Shown here: positions 60,325 to 64,000 of the stretch, one piece after another | How the letters are laid out: the number at the start of each line of letters is the position of its first letter | How positions within the stretch are numbered: the stretch's first letter is position 1 | Origin: Ferdinandcohnia sp036962705 | GTDB lineage: Bacteria > Bacillota > Bacilli > Bacillales > Bacillaceae_L | Direction: 5' to 3' | DNA: 64,000 bases | Assembly: GCF_036962705.1 (NCBI RefSeq) | Contig: NZ_JBALOQ010000008.1 | Coordinates: forward strand, 62,001-126,000 | Notes under the pieces: generated by a model | What the model was told of the DNA's origin: nothing | Database searches by the model: none | The model's input: only the letters and a program-made list of their open reading frames with translations | Program-made: the position numbers and the translations under genes

Positions 60325-61518
60325 TTAGACTACCTCCTTTATAGGTACTGTAATTGTTAACTTAACTCCCCGGTGTTTTCCATTTGTAATCGTAAAGTTT
60401 CCATGTAAATCCCCAATACGTTCCTTCATTGCTGTTAAACCAAATCCGGGATTTAATGTCTCTATTGGGGTTCCGTTGTTTTCAACAGATAAAGTAATGT
60501 CGGTATGTGAAATTAGAAAATGAATGACAATCTTTGTTGCAGCACCATGCCTTTTTGCATTTGTAAGTGATTCCTGTAAACAGCGAATAAAAACAAGCTT
60601 AATTGAATTTGATACCGGATATTCGCTTCCTTGCTTATGGAACTGAACTTCTGTATCAGTATTCTCTTTGAAATCGGTAGCGATTTGTTCTAATAAAATC
60701 GATAATATCTCTTCACCTTCAGAGGGGGCGATTTCATGTATATGCTTTCTAATATCCTGCAAACCTTTACGTGAAACGTTAGCTAATAATTCAATCCTAT
60801 CTTTTGCCTTCTCAATATCCGTTTCAAGTAAGTAAGAAACAGCATCAAGACCTACTGTGACAGAGGTAAAATGATGACCAATGGTGTCATGAAGCTCTTT
60901 TGCAAGCCGATTCCGTTCCTTGAGTAGAGTGACTTTTTCGATTTGCTCAGCATATTGCTGTAACACCCGATTCTGTTCTTGAATCAACCGATATTGCTTA
61001 TTATTTTCTTCAATGATGCGGTCTGTTCTACGTTGTGATTGGATGACATAATTGAAGCAAGCGCCGAAGCCTAAGAAGATCAAGATATCAAAGTATTGTA
61101 GCAAATAAGAAACAGTGTCCAGTGACCATAGACGTGGCAATGGAAAGATGATTAGAAATATTGGAAATGTCCATTTAACAGTCGTCTTTGTAGCTAGGTA
61201 GCCAATCATTAAAAAGGACATTAAAATCACGGAGGTACCGAGATTCACCTGTAAAACGATGTTTACATAGATGGATGCCCCTCCTGTAAGGACGAACTCG
61301 GAGATTGGGTATAGGATAGGATTTTTATAGCCAGGCCTCCAAAACAGATGTGGTACAAGATAACAAACTGTTAAAATACCAACAAATAATAGATATGGTA
61401 AATCACCAAGAGCGTCAGCATCAATATAGAAGTAGATCATGCCGGATAGATACCAGCAAAGCCTTAGGAAAAAAATAAACCAGTCAATCCAGATCCAATT
61501 AGGGTCTGTTTTTTTCAT
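60325..61518 (-). CDS. HisKA_3-family sensor kinase
   Basis: A 397-residue kinase with five to six N-terminal membrane helices (about 10-160), a coiled coil (about 165-200), the phosphoacceptor ELHDTIGHHF (His210), and a C-terminal ATPase domain with QESLTNAKRHG and GFGLTAMKERI. It is of the DesK/LiaS type that senses membrane or envelope state. It precedes the LuxR regulator directly. ATG 61518 faces the divergent DUF1700 promoter region. Confidence 0.88.
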   Translation of the reverse strand: MKKTDPNWIWIDWFIFFLRLCWYLSGMIYFYIDADALGDLPYLLFVGILTVCYLVPHLFWRPGYKNPILYPISEFVLTGGASIYVNIVLQVNLGTSVILMSFLMIGYLATKTTVKWTFPIFLIIFPLPRLWSLDTVSYLLQYFDILIFLGFGACFNYVIQSQRRTDRIIEENNKQYRLIQEQNRVLQQYAEQIEKVTLLKERNRLAKELHDTIGHHFTSVTVGLDAVSYLLETDIEKAKDRIELLANVSRKGLQDIRKHIHEIAPSEGEEILSILLEQIATDFKENTDTEVQFHKQGSEYPVSNSIKLVFIRCLQESLTNAKRHGAATKIVIHFLISHTDITLSVENNGTPIETLNPGFGLTAMKERIGDLHGNFTITNGKHRGVKLTITVPIKEVV

Positions 61519-61694
61519 ATCCGCACCTCAATCTACAAGACTTTTTTCCTATCCCTACCTATATTACAAGAAATTAGGGAATTCTAGTAGTCTATAAAAT
61601 GAAAAAATGTCATTTATGCAAATCATTTTGACAAAGTAAGTAAGGGTATTCCGTCATATTATCATTTACCTGTAATTTTGTGACTGGCTTCACT

Positions 61695-61723
61695 TTGGTC
61701 ATATGACTTTTACTTTGTATGAT
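61695..61723 (+). promoter_or_regulatory. Promoter with palindrome for the HAAS-DUF4097 operon
   Basis: TTGGTC (61695-61700), 17-base spacer, TATGAT (61718-61723). A perfect palindrome GTCATATGAC (61698-61707) overlaps the -35, and GGTCATA recurs at 61726-61732, close to the transcription start. The neighbouring regulator could bind here. Confidence 0.6.
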
Positions 61724-61756
61724 AAGGTCATAGGAAGTTAGAAGGGACCGAGAAAT

Positions 61757-62275
61757 ATGAATAAAGACCAAATGCTTCAGGACTTGGAAGAACGATTGAA
61801 AGGGCTGCCGGCTGATGACCGACAAAAGCTAATTCAATTATATGAGGATCTTATCGATGTAGCCAAAGAAAATCGAAACGAGAATTCAAGCTTTATGGAG
61901 TCAGTTGCTTTAGAAGACAATTCTGAAGTACCCCATTTAGTAGAAAAAAAATCATATCGAAATAGCGGACGAATGATTCTTGCTTTAGTCAGCTTGATAT
62001 TATTTAACAGTATTTTTGTATTGGGTCCAGCGATTGCGGTTATTTCCATCTATTTTTCACTTTTGATTGTGTCTTTTTGTTTTGTGGTATCACCCCTTTT
62101 AGTTGTGACGCAGGTGTTTGTTGGAGGATTCACTAGCTTGGAATTCTTTATTTCGATTCTGCTATGTGGAATTGGCATTATGCTTGGTGTGGGAATGGTA
62201 AAAGCAAGTAAAGGACTTTATAAGATTTTTGTTATGTATATAAATTGGAATTTAGGATTAATAAAAGGAGAATAA
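61757..62275 (+). CDS. HAAS-domain (DUF1700) membrane protein
   Basis: A 172-residue protein with an N-terminal HAAS-type helical segment (MLQDLEERLKGLPADDRQKLIQLYEDLIDVAKENR) and three or four membrane helices (about 75-165). Such genes typically sit between a PadR repressor and a DUF4097 gene; here the PadR is absent and a two-component system takes its place. It ends three bases before the DUF4097 gene. The function is unknown, probably envelope stress related. Confidence 0.82.
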   Translation: MNKDQMLQDLEERLKGLPADDRQKLIQLYEDLIDVAKENRNENSSFMESVALEDNSEVPHLVEKKSYRNSGRMILALVSLILFNSIFVLGPAIAVISIYFSLLIVSFCFVVSPLLVVTQVFVGGFTSLEFFISILLCGIGIMLGVGMVKASKGLYKIFVMYINWNLGLIKGE

Positions 62276-62278
62276 ACA

Positions 62279-63238
62279 ATGAGAAAAATAATGTATGGAG
62301 CGTTAATCTTTGTGTTGATCGGAGTTTTAGGCGTAATTATTACGTTGAATAACTCTGGAGTGGAGGCTTTTACCTTTAGTTCTGTAGATGTCAATGAAAA
62401 GCAAGAGGTTTCTTCTAAAGGGATTACAAATATCATCATTGATTCACCATCTGTTGATGTCAATGTAATTCCTACAAAGAAAGATCTGATTGAGGTTGAG
62501 TTTTCAGGGAAAGTAGGTAAAAAGAGTAAGGCACTATATAAACTCGATATTGACGAAGATGGTGAAACAGTAGAAATTACAATGGAAAAGAAAAACAAGC
62601 TCCAATTCATGATGTTTAATTTCACAAATGTAAGCCTTGATGTTGAAGTCCCAGAAAAAATGTATGATTCTCTTCAAATTATTGCATCTTCAGGTGATAT
62701 AGCTGTAGAAGAAATTGATACGAAAGAAATGACGATAGAAACCCAATCCGGTGATATTGAAATAATGAATAGTAGGATTAAAGAGAGCCTAAATCTCGAA
62801 GCATCAAGTGGTGATGTAAAGGTTAAAGATACAAATGGTAATGTTATTGACATTCAGACTAGTAGCGGTGATATTACGGCAATAAATAATGAGGCAAAGG
62901 AAATTGAAATCCTTACAAGTAGTGGGGATATTGAGTCGAACAATCAAGCATCTGAAAAAATGAACATCAACACAGCCTCTGGGGATATTACAATCGATGC
63001 AGAAGAAGTAACAGGTGATATTACATTGGAAGCAAGTAGCGGTGACATCGAAGTAAGCTTTGTACAAATACCTGATGCCTTGGCAGTTGATTTTAAAAGT
63101 AGTTCAGGCGATGGAAATGCTGCAATTGAGGGAATAAAGTTCACCGAAAAATCAGATCACCGAATTCTGGGTGAAATCGGAGTAGGGGGATATCAGATTA
63201 CTGTAAGAACAAGCTCTGGTGACTTTAAAATTAGATAA
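62279..63238 (+). CDS. DUF4097 beta-repeat surface protein
   Basis: A 319-residue protein with an N-terminal membrane anchor (about 3-22) and an extracytoplasmic domain of at least seven SSGDI repeats spaced about 20 residues (SSGDIAV, QSGDIEI, SSGDVKV, SSGDITA, SSGDIES, ASGDITI, SSGDIEV), forming a beta-solenoid. DUF4097 occurs in LiaG, part of the envelope-stress LiaIHGFSR locus. It forms an operon with the HAAS gene. Confidence 0.85.
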   Translation: MRKIMYGALIFVLIGVLGVIITLNNSGVEAFTFSSVDVNEKQEVSSKGITNIIIDSPSVDVNVIPTKKDLIEVEFSGKVGKKSKALYKLDIDEDGETVEITMEKKNKLQFMMFNFTNVSLDVEVPEKMYDSLQIIASSGDIAVEEIDTKEMTIETQSGDIEIMNSRIKESLNLEASSGDVKVKDTNGNVIDIQTSSGDITAINNEAKEIEILTSSGDIESNNQASEKMNINTASGDITIDAEEVTGDITLEASSGDIEVSFVQIPDALAVDFKSSSGDGNAAIEGIKFTEKSDHRILGEIGVGGYQITVRTSSGDFKIR

Positions 63239-63258
63239 TGACAGCACAACATGTAGCG

Positions 63259-63301
63259 AAAAAAGGGTAAACATTACTGAGAGTAGTTGTTTACCCTTTT
63301 T
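63259..63301 (+). terminator. Terminator of the DUF4097 operon
   Basis: AAAAGGGTAAACA and TGTTTACCCTTTT arms around a 14-base loop. Confidence 0.85.
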
Positions 63302-63323
63302 CATATTAATAAAATGATATACG

Positions 63324-63353
63324 TTTACATTTTAAAATAAAAGAGCCTATACT
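63324..63353 (+). promoter_or_regulatory. Promoter of the oxidoreductase gene
   Basis: TTTACA (63324-63329), 18-base spacer, TATACT (63348-63353). Confidence 0.5.
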
Positions 63354-63389
63354 ATTGGTAGTGATTGTATTATTTAGGAGGCTGGTTTC

Positions 63390-64000
63390 ATGACAAATAA
63401 GCTGAAAATCGGAATCGTAGGATCCGGAAGCATTGCGAATACCCATATAAAAAGCATAATTGAAGTGCCAAGCGCTGAACTAGTTGCCGTCTACTCGCGG
63501 AATAAGGAAACTGTTCAAAAACTGGCAGATACATACAATTTAAAAGCTTACACAGACTACGAAGATTTTTTAAAAAATGCTGGAATCGATATGGTTGCCA
63601 TCGTTACACCAAGTGGTACCCATGCTGAACTAGGAATTGCTGCTGCAAAGGCGGGCAAGCATGTAATTGTAGAAAAACCAATTGATATTACCATAGAAAG
63701 AACAAATCAACTCATTGAAGCTTGTAAACAGGCAAATGTCACATTAAGCTGTATTTTCCAGCATCGTTTCGATGAAGCCATTCAAGATATTAAAAAAGTA
63801 TTGAACGAAGGCGAGTTTGGTCAATTAAACTTTGGAGCTGCTCGCACAACAATCTATCGCTCGCAGGAATATTATGATAGCGGTGCTTGGCGTGGTACAT
63901 GGGAATTGGACGGTGGAGGTGCTTTAATCAACCAATCGATTCATTATATTGATCTTCTTTTATATGTAATGGGTCCAGTTGAGGAGGTTTATGCCTATAC
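63390..64000 (+). CDS. Gfo/Idh/MocA-family oxidoreductase, cut by window end
   Basis: The first 203 codons of an NAD(P)-dependent sugar or cyclitol dehydrogenase. The dinucleotide motif GIVGSGSIANTHIKSI starts at about residue 8, the family hallmark EKP is in HVIVEKPIDITIERTN, and the C-terminal domain begins at about 125 with GGGALINQSIHYIDLLLYVMGP. The ATG follows TAGGAGG at eight bases. The gene continues past base 64000, so length and substrate cannot be judged. Confidence 0.88.
   Translation, partial: MTNKLKIGIVGSGSIANTHIKSIIEVPSAELVAVYSRNKETVQKLADTYNLKAYTDYEDFLKNAGIDMVAIVTPSGTHAELGIAAAKAGKHVIVEKPIDITIERTNQLIEACKQANVTLSCIFQHRFDEAIQDIKKVLNEGEFGQLNFGAARTTIYRSQEYYDSGAWRGTWELDGGGALINQSIHYIDLLLYVMGPVEEVYAY

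Overview
The window looks like a chromosomal segment of a low-GC Gram-positive spore-former of the Bacillaceae (Bacillus sensu lato). Evidence: Shine-Dalgarno sites close to AAGGAGG, GTG and TTG starts, sigma-A promoters, a SAM-I riboswitch, a T-box leader, and many genes with Bacillus counterparts (xpaC-telA, natKRAB, yhbD with a bactofilin, yfmL, YtrA-type GntR regulator with an ABC transporter). I see no phage, plasmid, transposase, rRNA, tRNA or CRISPR.

Layout. (1) 0.1-19.2 kb is an aerobic aromatic-acid island: a BenE-type benzoate transporter, two near-identical enoyl-CoA hydratases, a 4-hydroxybenzoyl-CoA-type thioesterase, a PaaX regulator, a metallo-beta-lactamase-fold hydrolase, a PaaA/PaaB/PaaC-type ring epoxidase with its PaaD maturation factor split into two genes (one only 55 codons), two 3-hydroxyacyl-CoA dehydrogenases, an aldehyde dehydrogenase, a benzoate-CoA ligase and a Liv-type five-gene ABC importer. 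Two of its promoters share one architecture (TTGAYA, 17 bp, TATATT, 8 bp, then a 27-bp conserved element containing ACGTAATAC), a good candidate PaaX operator. (2) 19.4-23.3 kb: SAM riboswitch, metNIQ and an iron-type alcohol dehydrogenase. (3) 23.9-34.8 kb: glutaminase, an efflux pump, natKR/natAB, cupin, DegV, TraB-domain, POT transporter and DoxX genes. (4) 35.0-44.2 kb: beta-propeller protein, small SE1832-like protein, UMF1 transporter, phosphodiesterase-type hydrolase, MATE pump, and a ugd / PAP2 phosphatase / glycosyltransferase trio suited to making a glucuronosyl glycolipid. (5) 44.2-51.5 kb: GntR-ABC operon, xpaC-telA, brnQ under a T-box. (6) 51.6-55.9 kb: IclR regulator and kdgA-kdgK-kduI-kduD for unsaturated uronate (pectin-type) catabolism. 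(7) 56.0-64 kb: yhbD, bactofilin, DEAD-box helicase, a LuxR/HisKA_3 two-component system beside a HAAS-DUF4097 operon, and a truncated Gfo/Idh/MocA oxidoreductase.

The most unusual signal is non-coding. Five intergenic arrays (about 5.6, 23.4, 40.9, 47.2 and 57.5 kb) are built from three unrelated sequence families that share one design: a short hairpin repeated every 52 or 53 bp, almost without indels, which is five helical turns of B-DNA. Some hairpin arms vary in a compensatory way. The period is not a multiple of three, so the arrays do not code. I do not recognise them as a named repeat class. Two further dispersed repeat families sit against gene ends; one supplies the C-terminal residues of a hydrolase and another the stop codon of a response regulator.

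How the parts fit: the aromatic island imports an aromatic acid, activates it to a CoA thioester, epoxidises the ring and starts beta-oxidation-like processing. An electron-donating reductase (PaaE), a fused PaaZ and a thiolase are not in the window, so the pathway must be completed elsewhere. Boundaries, starts and functions come from reading the sequence; no database search was possible.
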